Assembly: GCA_937931165.1 (NCBI GenBank)
Contig: CALHCI010000201.1
Span: forward strand, 1 to 39,422
Length of the DNA: 39,422 nt
Reading direction: 5' to 3'
Source of the DNA: an uncultured Granulosicoccaceae bacterium
Lineage (GTDB): Bacteria; Pseudomonadota; Gammaproteobacteria; Granulosicoccales; Granulosicoccaceae
The first letter of the stretch is position 1; each line of letters starts with the position of its first letter. Both the position numbers and the translations under genes were made by a program. Positions 16,048-24,493 of this stretch are shown in pieces. Under the pieces are notes generated by a model, which ran no database searches, was not told the origin of the DNA, and was given only the letters and a program-made list of their open reading frames with translations.

Positions 16048-16551
16048 ATGAAAACAATAATTCTGACTCGACATGCCAAGTCGAGCTGGAAGACCGATGC
16101 CACCAGCGACTTCGAACGGCCGTTAAACAAGCGCGGCATCGATGACGCACCAGTAATGGCAGAGCGCCTGCAAACGCAAGGGCCGTTGCCTCAGCATATT
16201 GTGTCCAGCACCGCCACGCGCGCGCTGCAAACTGCAGAAATGCTGATGAATAATCTGGGCATGGACAAAGCGATGCTTACCAGCACAGATGATATTTACG
16301 AGGCACCTGCCCGCGCTCTGATCGATCAGATTAAAAAGCTGCCGGCAGATGTAAATGTCGCCATGATGGTCGGGCACAACCCGGGTATGTCATCAACCTG
16401 CAACTACCTCAGTAAAGAGGCAGATGTACAGATGTCGACACTCGCGATGGTGTGTATGGAACTCGACGTCGACGACTGGGACGACATCTATGCAGACTGT
16501 GGCACCGTGCGCTGGTACGACTACCCGAAAAAACACACCGGTAACAAGTAA
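16048..16551 (+). CDS. sixA: SixA-type phosphohistidine phosphatase
   Basis: The 167-residue protein belongs to the histidine phosphatase (phosphoglycerate mutase-like) superfamily. The catalytic RHAKSSW is at 8-14 with nucleophile His9, followed by FERPLNKRG, the phosphate-binding Arg in STATRALQTAE, and the second His (H110) in MVGHNPG. Short proteins of this type that begin with RHAKS are SixA; in E. coli SixA removes phosphate from a phosphohistidine protein of the nitrogen phosphotransferase system. GGAG lies eight bases before the ATG. The DVDDWDDIYADCG segment is acidic and unusual but lies after the catalytic core. Confidence 0.88.
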   Translation: MKTIILTRHAKSSWKTDATSDFERPLNKRGIDDAPVMAERLQTQGPLPQHIVSSTATRALQTAEMLMNNLGMDKAMLTSTDDIYEAPARALIDQIKKLPADVNVAMMVGHNPGMSSTCNYLSKEADVQMSTLAMVCMELDVDDWDDIYADCGTVRWYDYPKKHTGNK

Positions 16552-16596
16552 CCGTCAGCGAGTAAAGCAGGCCGCCGTGCCATCACATTGTCCGGG

Positions 16597-16806
16597 TCAG
16601 CTACCCTCTTCGACTTTCTCCAGCACAACACTGGGCACATCACCTTTTCGGTAATACGGCGGCTGGCGCTCCATTTCTGAATGAGCCCGGTCGCGCTCCT
16701 GCTCCGAATCAAACCAACGGTGGGTAACCCACTGTTCTCCCAGCAAATGCTCTGCGGCAAGCGTATCGCCGCTGGGCATGTGAATTTTGATTCCGTATTT
16801 TTTCAT
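16597..16806 (-). CDS. Small uncharacterised protein (69 aa)
   Basis: This short soluble protein starts MKKYGIKIHMPSGD and contains LGEQWVTHRWFDSEQERD and PPYYRKGDVPSVVLEKVE. The aromatic/charged pattern and clean spacing from both neighbours suggest a real gene, and I believe similar small proteins exist in other gammaproteobacteria, but I cannot name a family. It has no signal peptide or membrane segment. ATG 16806 is preferred to an in-frame TTG at 16818. It converges with sixA and is divergent from the lipoprotein at 16937. No function is proposed. Confidence 0.6.
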   Translation of the reverse strand: MKKYGIKIHMPSGDTLAAEHLLGEQWVTHRWFDSEQERDRAHSEMERQPPYYRKGDVPSVVLEKVEEGS

Positions 16807-16936
16807 CAGGTTACTCAAACGGGTATAGTGTGCAACGTAAGTTTATTCTACACCACGCACCACCAGACGGTTTGCAGAGAATAAACGACACAGACCTCTA
16901 ATATAGAACAATCAAGCAACAACAGGATTCACTCCG

Positions 16937-17278
16937 ATGATCAGAAAAAGTGTTTTCTTCTGCCTGGCAGCAGGCATTTTGGCCCTTGCCGGCTGTACAC
17001 AGGAAACCCAGAACAAGTTAGGAAGAGCCGTACAAAACTGGACTGGTACTGATGGCGTGCTGGAAGTGTACGCCGGCGAAAAGCTGGTTAAGCGCTTCAT
17101 GAAGATTGACAAATTATCTACCGCCACAGCCACACAGGGTGACGCTGATCGGCCCTATCGTTTCGGCTACGGCATTCTCGACGCCAACCTGAACGGCGAA
17201 GTAGACAGCGGCGAAGAAAAAGTCTATTTCGAGTTCAGTGATTACTCTACGTCGTACATTTTCTTTGAAGACCCCTGA
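16937..17278 (+). CDS. Small lipoprotein of unknown function
   Basis: The 113-residue protein has a clear lipoprotein signal: MIRKSVFF, a hydrophobic stretch and lipobox LALAGC with Cys20. The mature part includes TGTDGVLEVYAGEKLVKRF and an EF-hand-like acidic stretch, DANLNGEVDSGEEKVYFEF, that could bind calcium but is too short to prove it. GGA precedes the ATG by about 12 bases. It lies 40 bases before the CoA-transferase gene in the same direction; whether it belongs to that operon is unclear. Confidence 0.75.
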   Translation: MIRKSVFFCLAAGILALAGCTQETQNKLGRAVQNWTGTDGVLEVYAGEKLVKRFMKIDKLSTATATQGDADRPYRFGYGILDANLNGEVDSGEEKVYFEFSDYSTSYIFFEDP

Positions 17279-17318
17279 TCTGATTGAGTTTCCGGGCTGA
17301 GTTCGGAAGTACACCAGG

Positions 17319-18509
17319 ATGGCTTACGATTTACTGGCCGGGCTTCGAATCATTGAAGTCTCGGCCTTTGTTGCAGCACCGCTTGCCGGACTGACACTGG
17401 CACAGCTTGGCGCTGAAGTCATACGTATTGATCCGCCCGGCGGAGGTATAGATCATCAGCGCTGGCCGCTGGCTGCAGACGGCACCAGCCTCTACTGGCA
17501 CGGCTTGAATCGCGCAAAAAAATCGGTATTCATTGACTTGAAAACCGAACCGGGCCGGGACATTGTCAGGCACATGCTGCAACAACATGGCAATGATGGC
17601 GGCATACTGCTCACCAATCTCAGCGGGCCGGACTGGATGTCGTTTGAGGAATTAACGCAAGCTCGTCCCGACCTGATTCTGGTTGAACTAACCGGCCATC
17701 ATGATGGTTCTGTTGCCGTCGACTACACAGTAAACGCTGCAGCGGGCATTCCACTTGCCACCGGGCCCGAATCTGAATCTGAACCGGTTAACCACATGCT
17801 GCCGGCATGGGACGGGATTGCCGGTTTAACACTGGCCACAGCAATTCTTGCCGCACTGCGAGCGCGTGACCGCACCGGTCAGGCGCAACATCTGCGTGTG
17901 GCATTGTCAGATGTTGCTATTGGATTTCTCGGTAACCTCGGCATACTTGCTGAAACCGAATTGGGTGGCAAAAACAGAACCCGTCATGGTAATCATGTTT
18001 ACGGTACGTTTGGTCACAGCCTGCCATGCAGTGACGGTCACTATGTCATGGTGGTTGCGATGACACGCCGTCACTGGCTGGCACTGGTTGCAGCCGCAGA
18101 GATTGAACGCGCGGTTGCAACGCTTGAAAAGAAACACAATGTTGACCTGACTCGCGAGGCTGATCGCTATCAGCTTCGCCAAGAGATAAAAGCACTGCTA
18201 TCTGAATGGTCGTCAGAAACTACCTTGCAGAAAGTTTCAGAAGCGTTGCAAGACCATGGTGCACTGTGGGGACCCTATCAGACGTTTACCGAACTACTCA
18301 ACAACGACTCCCGCGCTTCTACAACCAATCCGATGATACAAACCCTGCAGCATAATACGGCAGGAAGTTTCAGGGTACCGGGGTCAACTGTCAGAGTCGA
18401 TAATGCCAGTGAAGGCAAGCTCAGCGCAGGTCCGGTGCCGGGTGCGGACACTCAGGACATACTGAACGCCTATGGCATTGAACCACCTCTGATAGACAAG
18501 CAAGTCTGA
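17319..18509 (+). CDS. Family III CoA-transferase, resembling mesaconyl-CoA C1-C4 transferase (2-methylfumaryl-CoA isomerase)
   Basis: The 396-residue protein is a CaiB/BaiF-type CoA-transferase. The N-terminus, EVSAFVAAPLAGLTLAQLGA then EVIRIDPPGGGIDHQRWP, and the middle, AVDYTVNAAAGIP and VNHMLPAWDG, look to me most like Mct, the enzyme of the 3-hydroxypropionate bicycle that moves CoA within mesaconyl-CoA from C1 to C4. The likely catalytic Asp is D198 in VALSDVA. RHGNHVYGTFG and MVVAMTRRHW also fit. The gene overlaps the next by one base (TGATG), so the two proteins are probably made together. Because the partner resembles methylsuccinyl-CoA dehydrogenase, whose product is mesaconyl-C1-CoA, the context supports Mct. 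Substrate assignment is inference; a general family III CoA-transferase is the fallback. Confidence 0.72.
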   Translation: MAYDLLAGLRIIEVSAFVAAPLAGLTLAQLGAEVIRIDPPGGGIDHQRWPLAADGTSLYWHGLNRAKKSVFIDLKTEPGRDIVRHMLQQHGNDGGILLTNLSGPDWMSFEELTQARPDLILVELTGHHDGSVAVDYTVNAAAGIPLATGPESESEPVNHMLPAWDGIAGLTLATAILAALRARDRTGQAQHLRVALSDVAIGFLGNLGILAETELGGKNRTRHGNHVYGTFGHSLPCSDGHYVMVVAMTRRHWLALVAAAEIERAVATLEKKHNVDLTREADRYQLRQEIKALLSEWSSETTLQKVSEALQDHGALWGPYQTFTELLNNDSRASTTNPMIQTLQHNTAGSFRVPGSTVRVDNASEGKLSAGPVPGADTQDILNAYGIEPPLIDKQV

Positions 18510-20137
18510 TGACTCACCAAATCAACGATAATATCGATGAATTTCTGCATTGCTGTGTCGATGCACAACAAACGATCAATGCTTTTTTAGATCAATCGAA
18601 AGATGCGGTGTTATCCAATTCTGCCGCCGCCGAACACTCAGACACACAGTTTATCAGACACGGTTTTGCATGGCAGGCATCGCTTGCTCAGGCGTTTGAT
18701 GCGGTTACACAATGGATGCAGACACTGCACTCGCAACAAGAGGTTCGTGTACTTGAACTGACCGTTGCCAAAGCGGCAACCACAGATATTGTTGGCCAGC
18801 TGCTACACGGCATTGACATGAGCCAGCTCGAAACTTTTAGACCAGGTCATATTGCGGTTAATACCGATGACCTCAAACAACTTGCCAGCGCTTTTTGCAG
18901 TAACACGCACACACAGCGCTCAAAGATTATTGTCGATGAACTACTGAAAGGGCACACACAAACCCGCACGGGCATTGATTCATCGCTGCAACTGGTTGCG
19001 AATCAATTCTGCAAATTTGCCGATACCCATATCACCCCGTTTGCACAGCAATGGCATCTCGACAATGCGCTGATACCGGAGGCACTTGTTAACCAACTAG
19101 GCGAGCTTGGGGTATTCGGGCTCACTATTGACGAGCAATACGGCGGCTCGGGCTACGGCAAACTCGCCATGTGTGTGGTGACTGAAGAACTTTCACGAGG
19201 CTACATTGGTGTGGGTTCACTTGGTACACGTTCAGAAATCGCAGCGGAACTCATTCAACAAGCTGGCAGCACCACACAACAACAAAAATACCTGCCCGGA
19301 ATTGCCAGCGGCAGCATCTTACCAACTGCGGTTTTCACCGAACCCGACACCGGTTCGGATCTTGGCTCGATTGACTGCAGGGCAACCCGGACTAATGACG
19401 GACACTGGCAGATAACAGGCAACAAAACCTGGATCACACACGCAGCAAGATCAGATTTAATGACACTTCTGGCACGCACAGATGCAGGCACTACAAATCA
19501 CAGTGGCCTCAGTATGCTGTTGATCGACAAGCAACGAGGCAGCGAAGCAAACCCGTTTCCGGATAACAGAATCAGCGGCAGTGAAATTGAAGTACTCGGC
19601 TACCGGGGCATGCGGGAGTACGATCTGGCTTTTGACCGGTTTACCGCACCACAATCTGCGTTGTTAGGTGATATGCAGGGACAAGGATTCAAACAACTGA
19701 TGACTACGTTTGAATCCGCCAGAATCCAAACCGCGGCGAGAGCAGTCGGTGTTGCTCGCAATGCGTTTGAACTGGCAACCACGTACGCGCAGGAGAGACA
19801 TCAATTCGGACACCCGTTAATCACATTTGAACGCATCTACGGAAAACTCGCACGCATGCTGACTGACACTGAAATTGCCAGACAGATGACTTTTGCCGCA
19901 GCACGCAGCAAAGATATGGGTCAAAGATGTGACGTCGAGGCAGGCATGGCAAAGTTGCTGGCTGCACGTACAGCGTGGTCATGTGCTGACTGTGCGCTAC
20001 AGATTCACGGCGGTATGGGATACGCGATGGAACATCCGGTATCCAGGCTGCTTAACGATGCAAGAATTTTGAGTGTTTTTGAAGGAACCTCAGAAATTCA
20101 AAGTGAAGTCATCGCAAGAAGGTTACTCGGTAGTTAG
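18509..20137 (+). CDS. Acyl-CoA dehydrogenase resembling (2S)-methylsuccinyl-CoA dehydrogenase (Mcd)
   Basis: The 542-residue flavoprotein has a non-catalytic N-terminal region of about 150 residues followed by a standard acyl-CoA dehydrogenase fold. This size and layout match Mcd of the ethylmalonyl-CoA pathway, which oxidises (2S)-methylsuccinyl-CoA to mesaconyl-C1-CoA with FAD. Segments that look Mcd-like are MCVVTEELSRGYIGVGSLGT, ILPTAVFTEPDTGSDLG, TGNKTWITHAARSDLMTLLA, EIEVLGYRGMREY and TFESARIQTAARAVGVA. The catalytic Glu is expected in VFEGTSEIQ near the C-terminus. It overlaps the upstream CoA-transferase by one base. A short-chain or branched-chain acyl-CoA dehydrogenase with another substrate remains possible, but the N-terminal extension argues against an ordinary one. 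Confidence 0.75.
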   Translation: MTHQINDNIDEFLHCCVDAQQTINAFLDQSKDAVLSNSAAAEHSDTQFIRHGFAWQASLAQAFDAVTQWMQTLHSQQEVRVLELTVAKAATTDIVGQLLHGIDMSQLETFRPGHIAVNTDDLKQLASAFCSNTHTQRSKIIVDELLKGHTQTRTGIDSSLQLVANQFCKFADTHITPFAQQWHLDNALIPEALVNQLGELGVFGLTIDEQYGGSGYGKLAMCVVTEELSRGYIGVGSLGTRSEIAAELIQQAGSTTQQQKYLPGIASGSILPTAVFTEPDTGSDLGSIDCRATRTNDGHWQITGNKTWITHAARSDLMTLLARTDAGTTNHSGLSMLLIDKQRGSEANPFPDNRISGSEIEVLGYRGMREYDLAFDRFTAPQSALLGDMQGQGFKQLMTTFESARIQTAARAVGVARNAFELATTYAQERHQFGHPLITFERIYGKLARMLTDTEIARQMTFAAARSKDMGQRCDVEAGMAKLLAARTAWSCADCALQIHGGMGYAMEHPVSRLLNDARILSVFEGTSEIQSEVIARRLLGS

Positions 20138-20304
20138 TGCGTATCCGGAACAGGTGCTAATTTTTTTGACGCATGGGTGCGGATATCACCGCCAGACAGT
20201 AATGGTTATGATCCGACACATGCACAGAAACTTTACATTGCGCCAATTAACCATCACAACAATACAGATTCGAAATTTAATTCGGCGGTAATGATAATTC
20301 TCGA

Positions 20305-20415
20305 CATATATGGTTGTTTTTTTCGCTGGAGGGTCTAAAACAATGGGTGCGTGACCTGTTTGCAACAGTCACGTTCTCACCCCCATATCGGGCCCGCCCT
20401 GCGGGCCCTCTTTTT
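20305..20415 (+). ncRNA. Candidate small RNA with two strong stem-loops
   Basis: Between mcd and ibaG the plus strand has two consecutive stable stems. The first is a long hairpin: GGGTG 20345-20349 with CACCC 20378-20382, GTGA 20351-20354 with TCAC 20369-20372, CTGTT 20356-20360 with AACAG 20364-20368, loop TGC. The second is a textbook intrinsic terminator. A -10-like GATAAT at 20293-20298 with TTCGAA about 18 bases further up could start a transcript near 20305. The element is about 170 bases from the mcd stop and ends 100 bases before ibaG, so it looks free-standing. The 5' end is a guess, and it could instead be the 3' end of the mct-mcd message. Confidence 0.4.
20390..20415 (+). terminator. 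Strong intrinsic terminator
   Basis: GGGCCCGC (20390-20397) and GCGGGCCC (20401-20408) form a perfect 8-bp GC stem with loop CCT, followed by TCTTTTT (20409-20415). It ends either a small RNA or the upstream mct-mcd operon. Confidence 0.85.
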
Positions 20416-20450
20416 ATCCGCAGTAACCACACTCAATACGTTTCATACAT

Positions 20451-20484
20451 TTGACAAACGGGCATTAGTTCGAAGCGGTATAAT
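20451..20484 (+). promoter_or_regulatory. Candidate ibaG promoter
   Basis: A perfect TATAAT at 20479-20484 lies 30 bases before the ibaG start. A perfect TTGACA at 20451-20456 is upstream, but the 22-base spacing is longer than sigma-70 normally tolerates; the -10 element may act with another, weaker -35. Confidence 0.4.
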
Positions 20485-20514
20485 GCGCGCCACGAGCACC
20501 AAGAGACAGTACCC

Positions 20515-20763
20515 ATGAGAATGGATTTTTACAGTGACCAAATCGAACAATCGATCAACGGAGCCAAGGCAACTGTCTCTGGCGACGGCAGTAAATTCGA
20601 GGCACTGGTCATCAGCGACAGCTTTAACGAGCTCTCTACGCTAAAAAGGCACAAGCTGGTTTATGCAGTGCTGGACGAATACATCAAATCCGGTGCCATC
20701 CACGCGCTTACCATAAAAGCATATACCGACGCAGAATGGGCCAAGCAACAACCACAGAGCTAA
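20515..20763 (+). CDS. ibaG: BolA-family protein IbaG
   Basis: The 82-residue protein is a short BolA relative of the IbaG (YrbA) type. It has the family core: an N-terminal IEQSINGAKATVSGDGS, FEALVISDSFNEL, the invariant RH pair (H46) in LKRHKLVYAVLDEY, and GAIHALTIKAYTDAEW at the end. BolA proteins pair with monothiol CGFS glutaredoxins and share a [2Fe-2S] cluster; the cognate grxD is in the same window. The start at 20515 is followed by another ATG at 20521, and either could be used. In E. coli and many relatives ibaG stands upstream of murA; here the next gene is uup after about 200 bases with no supported gene. Confidence 0.9.
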   Translation: MRMDFYSDQIEQSINGAKATVSGDGSKFEALVISDSFNELSTLKRHKLVYAVLDEYIKSGAIHALTIKAYTDAEWAKQQPQS

Positions 20764-20968
20764 CCGCAGGCTGTCAGTACCTGTCCGCGTCATCCGGGTG
20801 AGCGTGCTTGTCTTGCAAACGGCAGTGAGCGTTTTTATCGCCCTGCACGTGCCACCTGGCTTCACTGATTTTCTGCTCTCCGTGCATTATTCCCGGCTTT
20901 AAGTACATCGTTTCACTCAATAAGCCCGCGATTGACCAGCTGGCGGGCAAACAGGTTCCACAACACTT

Positions 20969-22846
20969 ATGGCACTTATCAGGTTGCGGGATATCAGCCT
21001 CGCATTCGGCCCCGAAGCGCTTCTGGATCATGCTGATCTGGTGGTCGAACAAGGAGACAAAATTGCCGTACTGGGGCGCAACGGACAGGGCAAATCAACA
21101 CTGCTAAAAGTTATCAGTGGTGATCTGGTCCCTGACAGCGGCCAGCTTGAAAAAAACGACAGCGTTACCATCGCAAGACTGCAACAGGAAGTGCCCAGCG
21201 GTGAAGACAACCGCAGCGTTTTTGAAGTTACCGCATCCGGTCACGAGCCTTCAAAGGCACAGGCGCTGCTCGAGATATATCGCGACGGCACAACCAGCAT
21301 CGATACCGATGATGATATCTGGCAGGCCTCTGCCAGAGTACAAAGCGTCATCAGCCAACTCAAGCTCGACCCTGACGTGCAGATTTCAACACTTTCCGGC
21401 GGACAGAAACGCCGCGCCATGCTGGCCCGGGCCCTGGTGACCGAACCTTCAGTGCTGCTGATGGACGAACCAACCAACCACCTCGATGTCGCTTCGGTTG
21501 TCTGGCTGGAAACGTTTTTAAAGAAACTCAATGTCACGATGATCTTTGTCACGCACGATCGACAACTGATCAAAGTACTGGCCAACCGCATAGTAGAGAT
21601 TGACCGTGGCACATTAACGAGCTGGCAGCAAACCTACGAGAGATATCTGATATCCCGTGAGCAGGCCATCGCAGCACAACAGGAACACGACAAGCAGTTC
21701 GACAAAAAACTCAAACAGGAAGAAGAGTGGATCAGACAAGGCATAAAAGCCCGGCGTACCCGTAACGAGGGTCGCGTACGCGCACTGAAAAAACTGCGTG
21801 AAGAACGTGCACAGCGACGAGCACAGATCGGTCAGGTAAACATGCAGGTTCAGTCCGGCAACAAGTCTGGAAAAATCGTCTTTAATCTCAATGGTGTCAG
21901 CCATGAGCTTGGCGGCAAACAATTAATCCGGAATTTTTCATCCACGGTAATGCGCGGCAACAAGGTGGCGATTATCGGTCCCAACGGCAGCGGCAAGACC
22001 ACGCTGCTTAAAATTATGTTGGGAGAAATGACTCCGGATAGCGGTACCGTTGAACAAGGCACTAACCTTGAAGTCGCCTACTTTGATCAGTTGCGGGCAC
22101 AGCTTGATGAAAAACAGAGTGCAGCTGACAACGTTTCCGAAGGTGCGGACTTTGTAGATATCAACGGTAACCGGCAACACATCATGGGCTATATGCAGGA
22201 GTTCCTGTTTAGTCCGGAGCGTGCTCGCGCACCCATCACTGCGTTATCCGGTGGTGAACGCAACCGATTGTTGTTAGCAAAACTTTTCACCAAACCGGCC
22301 AATGTACTGGTACTCGATGAGCCCACCAATGATCTCGATGTGGAAACACTGGAACTGCTGGAATACACCATTCTTAATTTCCCCGGCACTGTACTGCTGG
22401 TCAGTCACGACCGCGAATTTATCGACAACATTGCCACCAGTACCATCGCGTTTAGTGAAGGCGGTGGTTTGCGTGAGTACGTTGGCGGATACAGTGATTA
22501 CCTTAGCCAGATGCCGGATTCATCAGCAAGCAACAGTAAAACCACGGGCACTAAAAACAAAAAATCGCAGAGCAGTACTGCCAACAGTACAGACAATAAA
22601 AGCGCAGGCCCGGCCAAAGTAAAGCTCTCTTACAAATTGCAACGCGAGCTTGACCAATTGCCACAGAAAATAGAAAAACTGGAAGCAGAAAAAACTGCAC
22701 TGGAAACCACACTCGCCGACCCTGAAATTTATCAAAAAGGTGGCAATGAGCTCAGTAATTTGCAGGCGCAGTACACCTCGCTTGAGTCTGCTATTGCAGT
22801 GGCGTACGAACGCTGGGACGAGCTTGAATCATTATCAGCAGGGTAA
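20969..22846 (+). CDS. uup: ABC-F family ATPase Uup
   Basis: The 625-residue soluble protein has two ABC ATPase domains and no membrane segment. Domain 1 has Walker A GRNGQGKST (about 36-44), signature LSGGQKRR and Walker B LLMDEPTNHLD. Domain 2 has GPNGSGKTT, LSGGERNR and LVLDEPTNDLD. The linker between them is highly charged, as in ABC-F proteins that bind the ribosome. The C-terminal 75 residues (LQRELDQLPQKIEKLEAEK onward) form the coiled coil typical of Uup. Uup works on ribosomes or nucleic-acid structures and affects transposon excision in E. coli. It has no strong ribosome-binding site. It converges with gpmI, with only 38 bases between them. Confidence 0.93.
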   Translation: MALIRLRDISLAFGPEALLDHADLVVEQGDKIAVLGRNGQGKSTLLKVISGDLVPDSGQLEKNDSVTIARLQQEVPSGEDNRSVFEVTASGHEPSKAQALLEIYRDGTTSIDTDDDIWQASARVQSVISQLKLDPDVQISTLSGGQKRRAMLARALVTEPSVLLMDEPTNHLDVASVVWLETFLKKLNVTMIFVTHDRQLIKVLANRIVEIDRGTLTSWQQTYERYLISREQAIAAQQEHDKQFDKKLKQEEEWIRQGIKARRTRNEGRVRALKKLREERAQRRAQIGQVNMQVQSGNKSGKIVFNLNGVSHELGGKQLIRNFSSTVMRGNKVAIIGPNGSGKTTLLKIMLGEMTPDSGTVEQGTNLEVAYFDQLRAQLDEKQSAADNVSEGADFVDINGNRQHIMGYMQEFLFSPERARAPITALSGGERNRLLLAKLFTKPANVLVLDEPTNDLDVETLELLEYTILNFPGTVLLVSHDREFIDNIATSTIAFSEGGGLREYVGGYSDYLSQMPDSSASNSKTTGTKNKKSQSSTANSTDNKSAGPAKVKLSYKLQRELDQLPQKIEKLEAEKTALETTLADPEIYQKGGNELSNLQAQYTSLESAIAVAYERWDELESLSAG

Positions 22847-22884
22847 GCAATTAACAGTTACCGCGTTGACAACAATGTGGGACG

Positions 22885-24432
22885 CTAATTTGACTGTTCA
22901 CTCAACAAGATAGAACGCCCGCCCATACCTTCGGGACGCTCAAGCCCCATCAGCTGTAATACCGTCGGGGCAATATCGGAAAGCCCGCCACCGGTAGCCA
23001 GATTCCACGCTACTTTATCTTTGATCATGCAGGCAACGGGAAATATAGTGTGCTTAGTATGTGGTGCGCCAGTGACCGGGTCGACCAGCATATCGGCATT
23101 ACCGTGGTCTGCGGTCAGTACCACTGAATAGTGCTTTTCATCGGCAGCGGCAACCAACTCACCAACCACTTCATCGACTACCTCTACCGACCGGATAACC
23201 GCTTCACGAATGCCGGTATGACCTACCATATCACCATTGGCCAGATTCACCACAATAAAACCGTACTGCTCTGAACGGATGGCCTCAAGTACTTTATCTC
23301 TGACTTCATAAGCACTCATCTCAGGCTGAAGATCATAGGTATCGACTTTGGGTGAGTTAATCAGGCCACGATCTTCACCGTCATAAGGGGCTTCTCTGCC
23401 ACCGTTAAAAAAGAAGGTAACGTGTGGATACTTTTCAGTTTCTGCTGAATGAAACTGCTTTATACCGGCGGCTTCAATCACCTGACCGAGCGTTGATTCA
23501 GGTTTGTCCTTTTCAAACGCAATGGTGCATGGAAAATCAGGATGGTATAGCGTCATGGTGGTGAGTGTAATACCACGATAGTCACCACCGCGGTCAAATT
23601 CTTTGAAGTCGGGATCAATCAGTGCAGCACTTAATTCTCTCGGGCGATCGTTGCGAAAATTAAAAAAGATCGCGCTGTCATCAGATTGAATACACTCGGC
23701 ACCGTCCACGACAAACGGATCGATAAATTCATCGCTCTTGCCGGAGTCCCACGCCAACTTAATTCCTTCAAGCGCTGTTGCTGCACGCCCGCCTTTACCA
23801 TGAACGATCGTGTCGAAAGCGGTTTGCACACGCTCCCAGCGATTATCTCTGTCCATCGCATAGTAGCGACCACTGACTGTCGCAATCTGTCCACCGGCAT
23901 CGGCGAGTGCAGCTTCAATGTCATCAAGGTAGGCCGTTGAGCATTGCGGTGCTGTATCTCTGCCATCGGTAATCATGTGCAGCATGGGCACGACTTTATT
24001 GCGCTTACAGGTTTCTATTAACGCCATCACGTGATCGAGGTGGCTGTGTACCCCACCATCCGAGACCAGACCAACTAAATGCAGCGGTCTTTTGGCTGCA
24101 GCCGCTGCCTTGCACGCATCGACGAATGCGCTGTTCTGATAAAAGCTGCCATTTGCCACGCTGTCGTTGATGACGACCAGGTCCTGCCGCAGAATACTGC
24201 CACAGCCAATCGTTGAATGACCGACTTCAGAGTTACCCATTTGACCACTGGGCAGCCCGACCGCCGCCCCGGAAGCTTCAAGGACTGCAACCGGATTGGA
24301 GGAGTACAGCGCGTCGAGATTCGGCGTACGTGCGAGGGCTACCGCATTGTCGGTTTTCGATGGATTTAAACCAACGCCATCCATAATGATCAGCAGCGTA
24401 GCGCGCCTGGGTGCAGAGGTAGTCTGTGGCAT
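22885..24432 (-). CDS. gpmI: Phosphoglycerate mutase, 2,3-bisphosphoglycerate-independent
   Basis: The 515-residue protein is iPGM, a two-metal enzyme of the alkaline phosphatase fold that interconverts 3- and 2-phosphoglycerate in glycolysis and gluconeogenesis. The first metal ligand is in LIIMDGVGLN (Asp18). The phosphorylated Ser68 is in GQMGNSEVGHSTIG. VGLVSDGGVHSHLDH, ITDGRDTAP, FFNFRNDRPRELS and the C-terminal metal site VLTADHGNADML follow. The length equals the usual 510-515. It is the last gene on this strand after tatABC, across a 163-base gap that holds a 12-bp tandem repeat. Confidence 0.96.
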   Translation of the reverse strand: MPQTTSAPRRATLLIIMDGVGLNPSKTDNAVALARTPNLDALYSSNPVAVLEASGAAVGLPSGQMGNSEVGHSTIGCGSILRQDLVVINDSVANGSFYQNSAFVDACKAAAAAKRPLHLVGLVSDGGVHSHLDHVMALIETCKRNKVVPMLHMITDGRDTAPQCSTAYLDDIEAALADAGGQIATVSGRYYAMDRDNRWERVQTAFDTIVHGKGGRAATALEGIKLAWDSGKSDEFIDPFVVDGAECIQSDDSAIFFNFRNDRPRELSAALIDPDFKEFDRGGDYRGITLTTMTLYHPDFPCTIAFEKDKPESTLGQVIEAAGIKQFHSAETEKYPHVTFFFNGGREAPYDGEDRGLINSPKVDTYDLQPEMSAYEVRDKVLEAIRSEQYGFIVVNLANGDMVGHTGIREAVIRSVEVVDEVVGELVAAADEKHYSVVLTADHGNADMLVDPVTGAPHTKHTIFPVACMIKDKVAWNLATGGGLSDIAPTVLQLMGLERPEGMGGRSILLSEQSN

Positions 24433-24493
24433 GTGGCAGCCTTAAGATTAGTTTTAACCTGAGGAAGATAACCTCTGTCTATGCAAAGGTTGT

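Noticed and set aside
20774-21052. 92-codon minus-strand frame between ibaG and uup with a CHKCCGTC cluster
   Set aside because: It overlaps the uup start, has no ribosome-binding site, and its Cys cluster alone is not evidence of a gene.
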